From Porticoccus sp038143955 (lineage in GTDB: Bacteria > Pseudomonadota > Gammaproteobacteria > Pseudomonadales > Porticoccaceae), in NCBI GenBank assembly GCA_038143955.1, contig JAYQMT010000005.1, positions 1,178,001-1,242,000 on the forward strand: a DNA stretch of 64,000 bases, in the 5' to 3' direction. Under the pieces are notes generated by a model. It ran no database searches, had not been told where the DNA came from, and saw nothing but the letters and a program-made list of their open reading frames with translations. Below, in pieces: positions 20,582 to 30,849 of the stretch. The first letter of the stretch is position 1, and each line of letters starts with the position of its first letter. The position numbers and the translations under genes were made by a program.

Positions 20582-21909
20582 ATGGCGTCAAGTAAAAAAA
20601 ATAAAATAGCTGAATATGTAAAATTTTTGAGAAATACGTCTCCCTATATTAATAGCCATAGAGGTAAAACTTTCTTGCTGGCCTTAGGTGGAGAAGCGAT
20701 GTGTCACGAAAATTTTAGCAACATAATTCTTGATATTGCTCTTTTGCAAAGTATGGGTATTAAACTTGTACTTGTGCATGGGATTAAATATCAACCAAAT
20801 AACCAAAATAAATTTTTAGGCAAACATAAAAGTTCAGATATACAGACTTCTGTAACTGATCGCTTCTCGATGTCATTGATAAAAGATGCAATAGGTAGCA
20901 CTAAAATCAATATAGAAGCTATGTTTTCCAGTGGAGTTGCAAGTTCTCCAATGCATAACTCAAAGATAAAAGTTGTTAGCGGAAATTTTATTATAGCTAA
21001 GCCAGCTGGTATAAAAGAAGGCATTGACCTCCAGTATACAGGGGAAATACGCCGAATAGATACGCTGAGCATACATAAACAGCTTGAAGACAATGCGATT
21101 GTATTGTTATCACCAATTGGTTATTCGCCCTCAGGAGAGGTTTTTAGTCTAGATTATAGAGATCTAGCTGTTCAAGCTGCTATTAATTTAAAAGAGGAAA
21201 AATTAATTATATTCACCCAAAATGAGGGCATCCAGGATGAAAATGGAAAACTACTCAGAACTTTATCGATCAGTGAAGCTCAAAAATACCTCGACAACCT
21301 TGGCAATTACTCCGAGCAAAAGCAAGCTCTTAAATCTTGCTTTGAGGCATGTAAGAATAATGTAAGTCGAAGCCATATTGTGAGCTATACAGCAAATGGA
21401 GCGCTCTTACAGGAGCTTTTCACAAGAGATGGGAATGGTACGCTGATTTTAAAGAATAGCATTGGGTTAATCCGTCAAGCCGCTATTGACGATATTGGTG
21501 ATCTTTTAAAGCTTATTGAGCCTCAAGAAAAAAATGGAGCCCTTGTAAAACGATCTCGCGAACTACTAGAGTTAGAAATTACAAAATTTACTGTTTTAGA
21601 GAACACAGAGGGTTCTATTATATGCTGTTGTGCCCTATATCCTCTAGCTGATCAATGTTCAGCAGAATTAGCATGTATAGTAACGCACCCAGATCTGATG
21701 AATCAGGGTCATGCAGGGCAACTCCTGGAAGTTATTGAAAAAAAGCTTCTGAAATGAAAATTAGTAAGCTATTTGCTCTTACTATTCAAGCTAGCCACTG
21801 GTTTTTAGAGCATGGTTTTAAGGAATCTTCAATAGAAAAGCTTCCTGCAGAGCGTCAGTCCCTATATAATTTTCAAAGAAATTCTAAGATTTTCTGTAAG
21901 AAGATCTGA
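20582..21909 (+). CDS. argA: amino-acid N-acetyltransferase (N-acetylglutamate synthase, late frameshift)
   Basis: First step of arginine synthesis: acetyl-CoA plus glutamate to N-acetylglutamate. The N-terminal amino-acid-kinase-like domain (LLALGGEAM, LVLVHGIKYQ, LLSPIGYSPSGEVFSL) is a regulatory, arginine-sensing fold. The C-terminal GNAT domain has RQAAIDDIGDLLKLI and ELACIVTHPDLMNQGHAGQLL, the acetyl-CoA loop. At the A7 run 21738-21744 one base seems to be missing. The frame continues as KKASEMKISKLFALT, SHWFLEHGF and SLYNFQRNSKIF, the standard ArgA end, to the stop at 21907-21909. AAGAG lies seven bases before the ATG. Restored length is about 442 residues. Confidence 0.93.
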
Positions 21910-21985
21910 GGCTATTAATCTCTCAGATCACACCTATATTAGTATCATTAAATTCATAAGATACTTTTTGTATTAGGTGTCTTAT
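21903..21985. terminator. two stem-loops between convergent argA and folA
   Basis: GATCTGAG (21903-21910) pairs perfectly with CTCAGATC (21922-21929) around an 11-base loop and includes the argA stop codon. A second stem, ATAAGATAC (21956-21964) with GTGTCTTAT (21977-21985), has nine pairs with one wobble. Neither is followed by a clear T run on either strand, so a terminator role is only inferred from position between convergent genes. Confidence 0.35.
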
Positions 21986-22041
21986 GTTGTAGATAGTGAA
22001 GTCAAAAAAGCCTTAAACTAAAATTGACTTGAGTGTGGCCG

Positions 22042-22545
22042 TTATATTCTCTTTAACACTTGAAAGAAATAAGGTATGTCTGTTTTTTCTTGAGAGTTTT
22101 TGCGTTCAACTTCTTTCCAGTTTTTTTCATCAAACATAGGGAAAAAAGTGTCTCCCTCAAAAGAGTCTTCTATTCTGGTAATATACAACCGATCTGCGTA
22201 TTTTATTGTACTATTGTATATTTCAGATCCACCTATAATCATTATTTCAGGTTTAAAGCCTCGAGTTGATATCGCCAAATCCTTAGCTTGATCAAGTGAT
22301 GAGGCAACCTTAACTCCATTAAAGCACCAACTAGTATTGCGCGTAATAACGATATTCAGTCTTCCTGGTAATGGTCTGCCAATAGACTCGAAAGTTTTTC
22401 TTCCCATTACAATTGGTTTGTTCATGGTAACGGATTTAAAATATTTTAAATCTTCTGGTAGCCGCCAAGGAAGCTGGTTATTAATTCCTATCACTCTATT
22501 TTTTGCCATAGCAACAATTATTGAGAGATTAATTTTTATCATCAT
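22042..22545 (-). CDS. folA: dihydrofolate reductase
   Basis: Reduces dihydrofolate with NADPH, regenerating the cofactor consumed by ThyA next door. Family motifs are complete: SIIVAMAKNRVIGINNQLPWRLPEDL (substrate loop, catalytic Asp equivalent in PEDL), VMGRKTFESIGRPLPGR and IMIIGGSEIYN for NADPH. The 167 residues are typical. Its start overlaps the thyA stop by four bases, so the two enzymes of the dTMP cycle are translationally coupled. The gene is intact. Confidence 0.96.
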   Translation of the reverse strand: MMIKINLSIIVAMAKNRVIGINNQLPWRLPEDLKYFKSVTMNKPIVMGRKTFESIGRPLPGRLNIVITRNTSWCFNGVKVASSLDQAKDLAISTRGFKPEIMIIGGSEIYNSTIKYADRLYITRIEDSFEGDTFFPMFDEKNWKEVERKNSQEKTDIPYFFQVLKRI

Positions 22546-23447
22546 ACTGCTACTCTTGCTGGTATTGCCGGCTGTGGATCATAATTATTGAGCTGAAAAT
22601 CTATATACTGGAAATCAAAAATATTGGTAACTAATGGGTTAATTTGCATACTAGGTAAAGCGTGCGGTTTTCGACTAAGCTGTTCTTCTACCTGTTCTAG
22701 ATGATTGACATATAGGTGGGCATCTCCAAAAGTATGCACAAAATCTCCTAACTTTAAACCTGTAGTTTGTGCAATCATCATCGTTAATAATGCATAAGAT
22801 GCTATGTTAAACGGTACGCCTAAAAAAACATCAGCACTTCTTTGATATAGCTGACAAGAAAGCTTTCCTTCTGCTACATAAAATTGAAATAAAGTATGGC
22901 AAGGTGGTAATCCAGATTTTTCCATAACAGGAATATCTCTTGGATTCCAAGCTGAAATGATCAATCTTCTGGAATCAGGGGACTTGTTAATATCATTGAT
23001 GAGCCCATTTAGTTGATCAATTCCTTGAAAATTTCTCCACTGTTGCCCATAAACAGGTCCTAGACCTCCATATTGATCAGAAAACTTCTTATCTTCCTTT
23101 ATTCTCTCTATAAATTCTTTCATTTTATCTCGCCAGGCTTGCGAGTACATGCTGTATTTTTTATCTTGTTTTGTTTCTTTTAACCAGTTTTGAAATGGCC
23201 AGTCATTCCAAATATTCACGCCATTTTTTACTAGAAATTTTATATTAGTATCGCCCTGAATAAACCAAAGCAGCTCATATATAATCGATTTTAAATGAAC
23301 TTTCTTAGTGGTCACAAGAGGAAATCCTTCGCTAAGATCGAAGCGCATTTGATAGCCAAAAGCACTGATTGTCCCGGTTCCGGTTCGATCTTCTTTTCGA
23401 ATGCCGTTATTTTTTACATGCCGCATTAAATCTAAATATTGTTTCAT
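22542..23447 (-). CDS. thyA: thymidylate synthase (long-insert form)
   Basis: Methylates dUMP to dTMP using methylene-tetrahydrofolate. Recognised by DRTGTGTISAFGYQMRFDL, the catalytic cysteine in SGLPPCHTLFQFYV and QRSADVFLGVPFNIASYA. At 301 residues it is longer than the 264 of E. coli. The extra residues form a lysine-rich, polar insert (about WLKETKQDKKYSMYSQAW to EDKKFSDQYG) ahead of LGPVYGQQWR, as in several other bacterial ThyAs. I choose the ATG at 23447, one base after the lgt stop. An in-frame extension to 23471 overlaps lgt and is not conserved. The gene is intact. Confidence 0.95.
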   Translation of the reverse strand: MKQYLDLMRHVKNNGIRKEDRTGTGTISAFGYQMRFDLSEGFPLVTTKKVHLKSIIYELLWFIQGDTNIKFLVKNGVNIWNDWPFQNWLKETKQDKKYSMYSQAWRDKMKEFIERIKEDKKFSDQYGGLGPVYGQQWRNFQGIDQLNGLINDINKSPDSRRLIISAWNPRDIPVMEKSGLPPCHTLFQFYVAEGKLSCQLYQRSADVFLGVPFNIASYALLTMMIAQTTGLKLGDFVHTFGDAHLYVNHLEQVEEQLSRKPHALPSMQINPLVTNIFDFQYIDFQLNNYDPQPAIPARVAV

Positions 23448-23448
23448 A

Positions 23449-24270
23449 TCAGTTTTTGCTTCCTTCCTCAATAGACTTGTTAGCTTGGTTCGTAATAGAA
23501 TAACTCCATAAAATAATTATGATACCAATAATTATCATTGGCAGGCTAAGTAGCTGTCCTCTTGTCATCCACCCAAAGAAATCGAAACCAATAGTAACAT
23601 CGGGTGCTCGATATAATTCGACAAAAAACCTAAAGCTACCATATAGTGTTAAAAATAAACCTCCGACAAAACCTGTTGATCGTGTTTTTCTTGAAACAGT
23701 AATAAGGATGATATAAAGCAACAGCCCTTCTAGAAAAAACTCATAGAGCTGTGATGGATGCCTAGTCAATTTTTGGGGATCATTTGGAAAAATCATCCCC
23801 GTCCATGAGTTGGTTGGTCTGCCCCATAGCTCTTGACCCATAAAGTTACCTAATCGGCCAAGACCAAGACCAATCGGGACAAGAGGAGCTACAAAGTCAG
23901 CTAAAGCTAAGAATGGCTTATTTATTTTTCTGCCAAAGATCCAAATAACAAATAAGACCCCCAATAGGCCGCCATGGAAAGACATTCCCCCTTCCCATAT
24001 TCGAAATAACCAAAGTGGATCCGCAAGCCATTCTTCAAAATTATAGAAAAGCACATAACCAAATCTACCGCCTAAGATTACACCAAAAGCACTGTAAATG
24101 ATTAAGTCTTCAACTTGATTCCGGCAGATCGGAGATTTCGATGATTTGGAACGAGCAAGCGCTATTCTCCAAGCAGCGAAAAAACCAAGCAAATACATTA
24201 AACCGTACCAATGTACTTTTAGCGGTCCGAAAGAAAATATGACGGGATTAATTTCTGGGTAAATTAGCAT
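23449..24270 (-). CDS. lgt: prolipoprotein diacylglyceryl transferase
   Basis: Inner-membrane enzyme that moves a diacylglyceryl group from phosphatidylglycerol to the lipobox cysteine of prolipoproteins. About seven hydrophobic segments are visible. The Lgt signature GRLGNFMGQELWGRPT contains the essential Arg and Asn, and HWYGLMYLLGFFAAW holds the conserved His of the first periplasmic region. GGMSFHGGLLG and RHPSQLYE are also diagnostic. The 273 residues are normal. It precedes thyA and folA in one unit, as in many gammaproteobacteria. The gene is intact. Confidence 0.96.
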   Translation of the reverse strand: MLIYPEINPVIFSFGPLKVHWYGLMYLLGFFAAWRIALARSKSSKSPICRNQVEDLIIYSAFGVILGGRFGYVLFYNFEEWLADPLWLFRIWEGGMSFHGGLLGVLFVIWIFGRKINKPFLALADFVAPLVPIGLGLGRLGNFMGQELWGRPTNSWTGMIFPNDPQKLTRHPSQLYEFFLEGLLLYIILITVSRKTRSTGFVGGLFLTLYGSFRFFVELYRAPDVTIGFDFFGWMTRGQLLSLPMIIIGIIIILWSYSITNQANKSIEEGSKN

Positions 24271-24385
24271 AGAACAACTTTAGCTGAAAATTACCATAAT
24301 GATAATACTACTGATGAGAACATCGTTAAAATTATGAAAGCTTTCAACATTAACAAACCTCAAAAACTAGGCAACTAACAAAAAA

Positions 24386-26672
24386 TCAGTGTGGGACTTT
24401 ACGGCTAACAAGACCTGATATTAAATTTTTTCGAAGTGCATTCTCCATGTGACTTCTGACCGAGTGCCCATCTGACATTGAAATAACGTCATTAAAAAGG
24501 TCCTTTGCGTCAGTTAAACTGATTTGACGCAATATCCCCTTAACTCTCAATAAACTTGTGGCGCTCATAGAAAGAACAGGAAAACCTATAGCCATTAGTA
24601 ATACTGCACCGATCGGGTCTCCAGCCATTTCACCACACACACTTATGGGGGTATGCTCCTCTTTCGCACCATCCACAACTGTTTTCAAAGCTCTCAGAAC
24701 ACTGGGATGAAAGACATCGTAAAGGCTTGCAACTCGTGGATTATTTCGATCAACAGCTAAAAGATACTGTGTTAAATCATTAGTGCCTACAGAGAGAAAA
24801 TCAACTTTTCTAGCAAATTCTTTTATCTGATAAACAGCGGCTGGAACTTCTATCATTGCACCCAACCATGGCTTTTGCAAACTATATCCTTCTTCACTTG
24901 TGAGCTCGTCATAAACTTGGTCGATAAGTTTTAACGATCCCTCCAACTCAGCTAGACTCGATATCATAGGTAGTAATAAGCTTAGATTATTTAGGCCTTC
25001 GCTTGCTTTTAGCATTGCTCTAAGTTGAACCAAAAAATCTCTGGGTGATCTAGGCATACTCTGATGCCCCTCCAACCAAGAAATGGATTGTCCTCCTTGA
25101 TTGGGAAGTAAGGTAAGTCTTTGTCACCACCAATATCTAAAGTTCTCATAGTTACTGGTCTGGGGGAAAATGTTTCTAACTGTTCTCGGTAGAATTTCCG
25201 TTGTTCTTCCTCAGATGGGAAACGATCAAGCATTAGAAATGGGATTTCACTTCGATAAAGTCCTACTCCCTCTGCTCCTCTATCAAGTGAAAGCATAGAG
25301 TCAATTCGTAGTCCAGTATTTACCCAAAGAGAGACTTTATACCCATCAATTGTTTCACACGGTTCATCGGTGAGTCTTTCAAGATTTTCAACTAATAGCT
25401 TTTCTTCTAAGACCTGTTCTTGATAAGTTTTTCTTAATTCAGACCCAGGGCTAATGATAATGTTTCCATTATGTCCATCTACTATAGCCTCTTTCCCATC
25501 GAGATTACTCCAAGGTAAATCAACTGCGCCCATAACTGTAGGTATTCCTATAGCACGGCCCAGTATTGCAAGATGCGAATTTCGGGAACCTTTCACAGAT
25601 GTAATAGCAATAATTTTTTCAATCGGCACACTTGCGAAAGATGCAGCTGATAGATCTTCGCCTACTAAAACAATATTATCTGGAAATTTTTTACGGCTTG
25701 GCTCTGCAGTTTGAAGATACGAAAGAACCCGACGGCCCAGATCCTCAAGATCAGAAGCTCTCTCACGTAAGTATGAATCCGTCATGCTCTCGAACATGTT
25801 TATATGATTTAAAACTACCTGAGCCCAAGCACTTTGAGCGCTTAATCCATGCTCATTAATTAGTACTATGACTTCGCCACCCAGTGCCTGGTCATCCAGC
25901 ATACAAACATAGGCATCGAATAGCGCTCGTTCTTGATCACTTAAAATCCCAACCATACTTTTGTCTAAAGCACGCATGTCACTTTTCACTAAGCTCATGG
26001 CTTTTCGAAATTGAGTAAGCTCATTATCGACAGACTCAGCTTTCCTCATGGGCACTGCTTTTAATGAGGTATTGGAGTTCATGACTAAAATATTGCCAAC
26101 AGCAATACCTGGTGCACTGGCCACACCAGAATAAATTCTTTCATTAATAGACTTATCTTGTGGGTAAAGGGCAATATTTAGCTCACCGGTTGCATCTGCG
26201 TGAGCAATCACACCGGACAATTGAGCAGCAACAGTGACAAGAAACGATTCCTCACTTTCATCATATCGGCGGGGAATCTCATCTTGCACAACCAGAACAC
26301 CAAGAACCTTTCTTTGATGTATAATTGGAGATCCTAAAAAGAGTGAAATAACTGTTCGTTTGTATTTGGATGAAATGAAAACTTGGGGTGAGCAGAAGCT
26401 TCCTCAAGATTTATCGGCTCAGCACGCGAAGCTACTAACCCAACTAGCCCTTCATCTGAAGATAAATTAACTTTACCTATAGCTTCTTCGTTAAGTCCGT
26501 CAGTTGCCATCAGTGCGTAACTATCATTTTTTGAATCGTGAAGATAAATAGAACAAACAGAGGTATCCATAGACCTCTTAACTTGATTAACTATTACAGT
26601 CAGGACTTCGTTAAAATCTTTAGCTGCATTGGCTTCTTGGACGATTCTCCTTAATGACTCAAGCATAGACAT
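24386..26672 (-). CDS. ptsP: nitrogen PTS enzyme I, PEP-protein phosphotransferase (two frameshifts)
   Basis: EI-Ntr, the first phosphotransfer protein of the regulatory nitrogen PTS. It has an N-terminal GAF domain (from MLESLRRIVQEAN through CSIYLHD to VLVVQDEIPRR), the phospho-histidine domain with SRNSHLAILGRA (active His), and a PEP-binding TIM barrel with RTLDIGGDKDLPYF, FLSVGTNDLTQYLLAVDRNN and the catalytic Cys in SVCGEMAGDP. One base seems to be missing at the A5 run 26336-26340 (expected FHSFLGSPIIHQRK) and one at the A6 run 25032-25037 (expected PEIFLVQLRAMLKA). Repaired length is about 762 residues, as in the family. rppH lies immediately upstream, its usual partner. Confidence 0.94.
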
Positions 26673-26681
26673 TTTATTTTA

Positions 26682-27199
26682 TTACTCTTGAATGTAATTC
26701 TGCTTTTTTTCAATGCTGGACTGAAGTGAAGAAAATTCTTTTAAGGCTTTGCAATAAACATTCCTCTTAAACTCTATCACCTGATTTGCAGGATACCAAT
26801 AACTTACCCATGCCCAATCATCAAATTCGGGATGATGGCTACAATCAAAAGATATTTTCTTTTCATCTACCAAAAGCTTTAAATAGAACCATTTTTGTTT
26901 TTGTCCTACAAATAGCGGGCTCGATTTTTTCGTTGCATGTTTTTAGGTAAACGATAATGCAGCCAGCCTTTGGTGCAACCCAAAATATCTACATCACTAG
27001 CTTCGAGCCCCACCTCTTCGTACAGCTCTCGGTGCAGTGCAGTCTCGATAGACTCCCCTTCGTCAATACCACCTTGTGGAAACTGCCAAGAATTTTGTTT
27101 AATACGCTTAGTCCAAAGTAACTTGCCTATACCGTCGGAAATTATAATTCCAACATTTGACCTAAAACCATCTTTATCAACCACAATATAATCTCTCAT
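26682..27199 (-). CDS. rppH: RNA pyrophosphohydrolase (frameshifted)
   Basis: Nudix enzyme that removes pyrophosphate from mRNA 5' ends and so starts RNase E-dependent decay. DKDGFRSNVGIIISD and WQFPQGGIDEGES lead into the Nudix helix ALHRELYEEVGLEA. After the T6 run 26935-26940 (plus strand) one base seems to be missing. The frame then continues through VGQKQKWFYLKLLVDE and DDWAWVSYWYPANQVIEFKR, both characteristic of RppH. Repaired length is about 172 residues. I choose the ATG at 27199 over an in-frame upstream one because family members start a few residues before DKDGFR. The stop is 9 bases before ptsP. Confidence 0.94.
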
Positions 27200-27356
27200 T
27201 ATAAAATTTATCAAGGCATCTAGCCTCATAAATAATAAATATGCTAAATAATTCAATTACCTACTTTAACATGCAAATTACATTAAGTATCCTATTGAGG
27301 ACAAGTCAATCTATCGTTAAGCTACACTTCATTGATATATAAATTGGATACTTAAA

Positions 27357-28013
27357 ATGCCTTTGGCCATGTTTGACCTAGACAATACTCTCATTGGTGG
27401 TGACAGTGACTATAGCTGGGGAGAATTTTTAGTGATTAAGAAAATTGTGGATCCTATTTATTTTAGAAGGAAAAATAACCAGTTTTATAAAGATTATCAA
27501 AATGGAAAGTTAGACATTTATAACTATCTAGAATTTGCATTGGCACCATTTACAAAATTATCTCGACCTGAGCTCAATGACTTGCATCAAGAATTTATGG
27601 AAAACATTGTCCAGACAATGTGGTTACCTAAGGCAGAAAAACTTATAGAAAGCCATAAATCCAAAGAAGATGTACTTATGATTATCACATCTACAAATTA
27701 CTTTGTAGTGGAGCCTATATGCAAAAAACTTGGTATCAAGAATATTATTGCTACCGAACTTGAAGAGTACAATAACACATATACTGGTAAGGTATCAGGA
27801 ATACCAAGTTTCGGTAAAGGCAAAGTTTCAAGGTTAATCAATTGGTTAAGAACCTCAAATGCTAGTTTAAAAGGGAGTACTTTTTACAGTGACTCCATTA
27901 ACGATCTTCCCCTTCTTCAGCTAGTGGAAAATCCTGTGGCTGTAGACCCTTGTCCAAAACTCAAAGAAAAAGCTATTGATCTTGACTGGAGAATAATCAG
28001 TCTACGAAATTAA
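27357..28013 (+). CDS. HAD-superfamily subfamily IB hydrolase (SerB-like)
   Basis: A 218-residue phosphatase of HAD subfamily IB. The nucleophile motif is MFDLDNTLIGGDSDYSWGEF, motif II is the Thr in ITSTNYF, and the acidic motif is YSDSINDLPLL. It matches the protein that is divergent from rppH in Pseudomonas (PA0335 type). The substrate is not established. Phosphoserine or another small phosphomonoester is possible, since SerB shares the fold. It is divergent from rppH across about 157 bases. The gene is intact. Confidence 0.85.
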   Translation: MPLAMFDLDNTLIGGDSDYSWGEFLVIKKIVDPIYFRRKNNQFYKDYQNGKLDIYNYLEFALAPFTKLSRPELNDLHQEFMENIVQTMWLPKAEKLIESHKSKEDVLMIITSTNYFVVEPICKKLGIKNIIATELEEYNNTYTGKVSGIPSFGKGKVSRLINWLRTSNASLKGSTFYSDSINDLPLLQLVENPVAVDPCPKLKEKAIDLDWRIISLRN

Positions 28014-28101
28014 TCTTTACAAAATTATGATTAGTATGAACTCCTTTACTAAAGTTTGATTTACTAGACCTAAAAATTATTTATGATGGAAAATAAGCAA
28101 C

Positions 28102-29146
28102 ATGTACCTAGATCTGATCGAAAAAAAGACTAAGGATGTATCTGAAAATTGGTTGTATATTATCGATGAAAATATTAAAGAATCCGATATAGAGTTATTG
28201 GTCTCTCAAAAAATAGTGATTTTAACTAACCGTTTTGATGTGTATGAAAGATTGCAAGCTAGCGATCTTAAAGTTTTTTTTAATGATTTTGATTTATCAG
28301 TTTTTGATGATAGGAATTTTTCTCAAATTTTCTATAGAGTTTCTAAAGAAAAGGCTGTCACTCATCATATTATCGACAATGTTGAGCGATTGCTTTGTGA
28401 TAAGGGGAAGCTTATTTTATGTGGGAAAAAAAAATGATGGTATTAAATCTTATGCTGAAAAAGCAGCCAAATCTTTTGGGTCTTTGATTCAAATAAAAAA
28501 GAATGGTTCTATTTATTTAGGTACTGCTACCCGATCAATCCAAGAAAACAAAGAGACATCAAAAATTGAAGCTCATGATGAAAACTATTCAAAACTAAGA
28601 GCATGTATCCCATATCTTGATCATTATTTAGTAAGCAAGCCTGGGATTTTTGGGTGGGGAAAAATAGATAATGGCAGTAAACTCCTAGGTAACTTTATTG
28701 CGGATTTTTTAACTCTTTTTGATGAGCCACCACAAAATATTTTAGACCTTGGTTGTGGGTACGGATATTTATCTGCTCTGCTTAACAAGCATACGAAGGC
28801 TAAAATCATTGCAACCGACAATAATGCTGCTGCAATATTGGCTTGTACAGAGAATTTTTTAAAACTCAATATTAATGGCGAGGTTATAGCAGACGATTGC
28901 GCTCAAAATATAAAAAAATCATTTGATGCGGTAATATGTAATCCACCCTTCCATAAAGGTTTTGCTATTGATGAGCGACTAACTAAAAAATTTGCTCACA
29001 GTAGTTACCTACATTTGAGAAAAGGAGGCATGGCCTTATTCGTTGTTAACTGCTTTATACCACTTGAAAAATATACAAGTGAATTTCTGCATATAAAAAC
29101 TGTAGCTAAAAATAAAAGCTATAAATTAATACTCTTAGTGAAATGA
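28102..29146 (+). CDS. rsmC: 16S rRNA (guanine-N2) methyltransferase RsmC (frameshifted at A9)
   Basis: Methylates G1207 of 16S rRNA in the 30S subunit. The poorly conserved N-terminal domain ends at LLCDKGKLILCGKK. The catalytic domain has the SAM motif ILDLGCGYGYLSALL and the base-flipping motif VICNPPFHKGF, with DNNAAAILAC between. The frames join at a nine-A tract (28426-28434): with eight A the sequence reads on as KKNDGIKSYAEKA, with nine it stops at TGA. So this gene has one extra base, unlike most others here. Restored length is about 347 residues (343 in E. coli). See the finding on slippage. Confidence 0.92.
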
Positions 29147-29248
29147 TCGCGTCTTTCGTACATAATTCTAGTTATTATTAAATCGTGTTGAAGCTTTGAG
29201 TAATAATGTTGAGAAATCATGAAATAATTTATTAAATTAAGAAAAAAT

Positions 29249-30304
29249 ATGTCTAAATATAATGTTTATGGTATCGGCGCAGCACTTCTTGATACGGAAA
29301 TACAAGTATCAGACAAAGATTTAAACAATTTGAAAATAGATAAGGGATTGATGTGCCTGGCTGATACAGATCGCCAAAATGAGCTCACCTGTTATTTGCA
29401 AAAAAAAATAGCGAGCTCATATCGTGCTAGTGGTGGCTCAGCTGCCAATACTATAATTGCTGTTAGTGAATTCGGCGGGGAAGTCTTCTATTCATGCAGA
29501 GTGGCAAATGATGATAATGGCATTTTTTACTTAAATGATCTAAAGAGTTCTGGTGTTGAATTCAATAATAATATTTCAACCGTTGGTCTTACTGGTAAGT
29601 GTTTGGTCTTGATAACTCCAGATGCTGAGCGGTCAATGAGTACAAATTTGGGTGTAAGTGCAAATTTCTCCGCTAAAGATCTTTGCCCAAAAGCAATTAG
29701 TAACTCTGAATATATCTATATTGAAGGTTATCTTGTGTCAACAGACAGCTGCCAAAAAGCAGCTGTCAAAGCACGTCAAATAGCTAAAAAAAAGGGTGTG
29801 AAAGTTGCAGTTACGTTATCCGACCCTACGATAGTTTCATTTTTCAAGGATGGTCTTGAAGAGATAATCGATGAGGGGATCGATCTTTTATTTTGTAATG
29901 AAGCAGAAGCCTTAAGCTGGACAAACTGTTCTGACCTAAATGGATCCCTGAAACTACTGAAGAAATCGGCTAACACTTATGTGGTTACTCTGGGCAATAA
30001 GGGCGCAATAGTTTTTGATGGTAAAGATCAATTTGATATTAGTGTTTGTCCAGCTAATGCAATAAATACAAATGGTGCTGGAGACATATTTGCAGGTTCC
30101 TTTTTATATGCTATCACTCAAGGTTATAACTACAAGACTGCAGGAAATTTTGCAGCCTTAGCAGCCTCGTATGTTGTGAGTCAGCAAGGTCCCAGATTGA
30201 ACTCTAAGCAATATCAGCAGATCAAAGAAATTTTTTCAGTAGCTACTCTTTGTAGACCTAATGATGGTGTTTATGCTGAAGCACACTTCTTACGTCCGCT
30301 TTAA
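29249..30304 (+). CDS. PfkB-family carbohydrate/adenosine kinase
   Basis: A ribokinase-fold kinase of about 330 to 351 residues that resembles bacterial adenosine-kinase-like PfkB proteins. It begins YNVYGIGAALLDTEI, has the substrate lid SGGSAANTIIAVSEFGG and the catalytic anion-hole motif NTNGAGDIFAGSFLY with its Asp base. The exact sugar or nucleoside is not certain. The natural end is probably soon after QQIKEIF: at the T6 run there (around 30230-30236) one base fewer would give a stop at once. The annotated tail therefore may be an artefact that creates a 47-base convergent overlap with the next gene. Confidence 0.85.
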   Translation: MSKYNVYGIGAALLDTEIQVSDKDLNNLKIDKGLMCLADTDRQNELTCYLQKKIASSYRASGGSAANTIIAVSEFGGEVFYSCRVANDDNGIFYLNDLKSSGVEFNNNISTVGLTGKCLVLITPDAERSMSTNLGVSANFSAKDLCPKAISNSEYIYIEGYLVSTDSCQKAAVKARQIAKKKGVKVAVTLSDPTIVSFFKDGLEEIIDEGIDLLFCNEAEALSWTNCSDLNGSLKLLKKSANTYVVTLGNKGAIVFDGKDQFDISVCPANAINTNGAGDIFAGSFLYAITQGYNYKTAGNFAALAASYVVSQQGPRLNSKQYQQIKEIFSVATLCRPNDGVYAEAHFLRPL

Positions 30305-30746
30305 AGGTTGAAGTTGGACATCCTAAAAAATTAAGGGTAATTTCATGTTGGGCATTTTTCTTTAATTCTTCCTTTAAACCAAACAACATTAAATGGTAAC
30401 CGCCAGGTTTCAGAGAAATGCTCTTTTTTGGTGGAATATCTATTCCTTCAATAGGGCGCATAGACATCATGCCATCCTTATAGAAATGACCATGGATTTC
30501 TATTTTTTCCGCGATAATAGAAGATGCCATAGTAAGTCGACACATACCTAATGTTGAGTTCTCTAAAGTCATAAAAGCAGCCGTTATATCCTGTCCTGGT
30601 GGCATTTCTCTTATATATCCGTCAATAACACTTATAGCTAAAGAATCGTCCTGTTCTGCTATTACAGCAGCGTTAGTTAGAAAAAGTACTGCTGAGCTAA
30701 GTAAGTATTTTGATATTTGTTGTATGTTCAATTTTAAAATCCTCAT
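30258..30746 (-). CDS. periplasmic copper chaperone PCu(A)C
   Basis: A secreted copper(I) chaperone of the PCu(A)C (DUF461) family, which supplies CuA of cytochrome c oxidase. A signal peptide is visible (ISKYLLSSAVLFLTNAAVIA). The copper motif H-M-X-M-H-X-M is present: EIHGHFYKDGMMSMRPIE and later KPGGYHLMLFG. Its end is His-rich (QHKHHH). At 162 residues it has the usual length. It is divergent from dsbD, which reduces periplasmic thiols, and convergent with the kinase gene. The gene appears intact. Confidence 0.88.
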   Translation of the reverse strand: MRILKLNIQQISKYLLSSAVLFLTNAAVIAEQDDSLAISVIDGYIREMPPGQDITAAFMTLENSTLGMCRLTMASSIIAEKIEIHGHFYKDGMMSMRPIEGIDIPPKKSISLKPGGYHLMLFGLKEELKKNAQHEITLNFLGCPTSTFKADVRSVLQHKHHH

Positions 30747-30849
30747 AAAAATTTTATATCGCTGTATTTAATTATAAACTATTGTTTTAAAATATTATTG
30801 TTTTTTAATTTAGAATCAATTTAGTACCAATAGTATTTGTATTTTAGAT

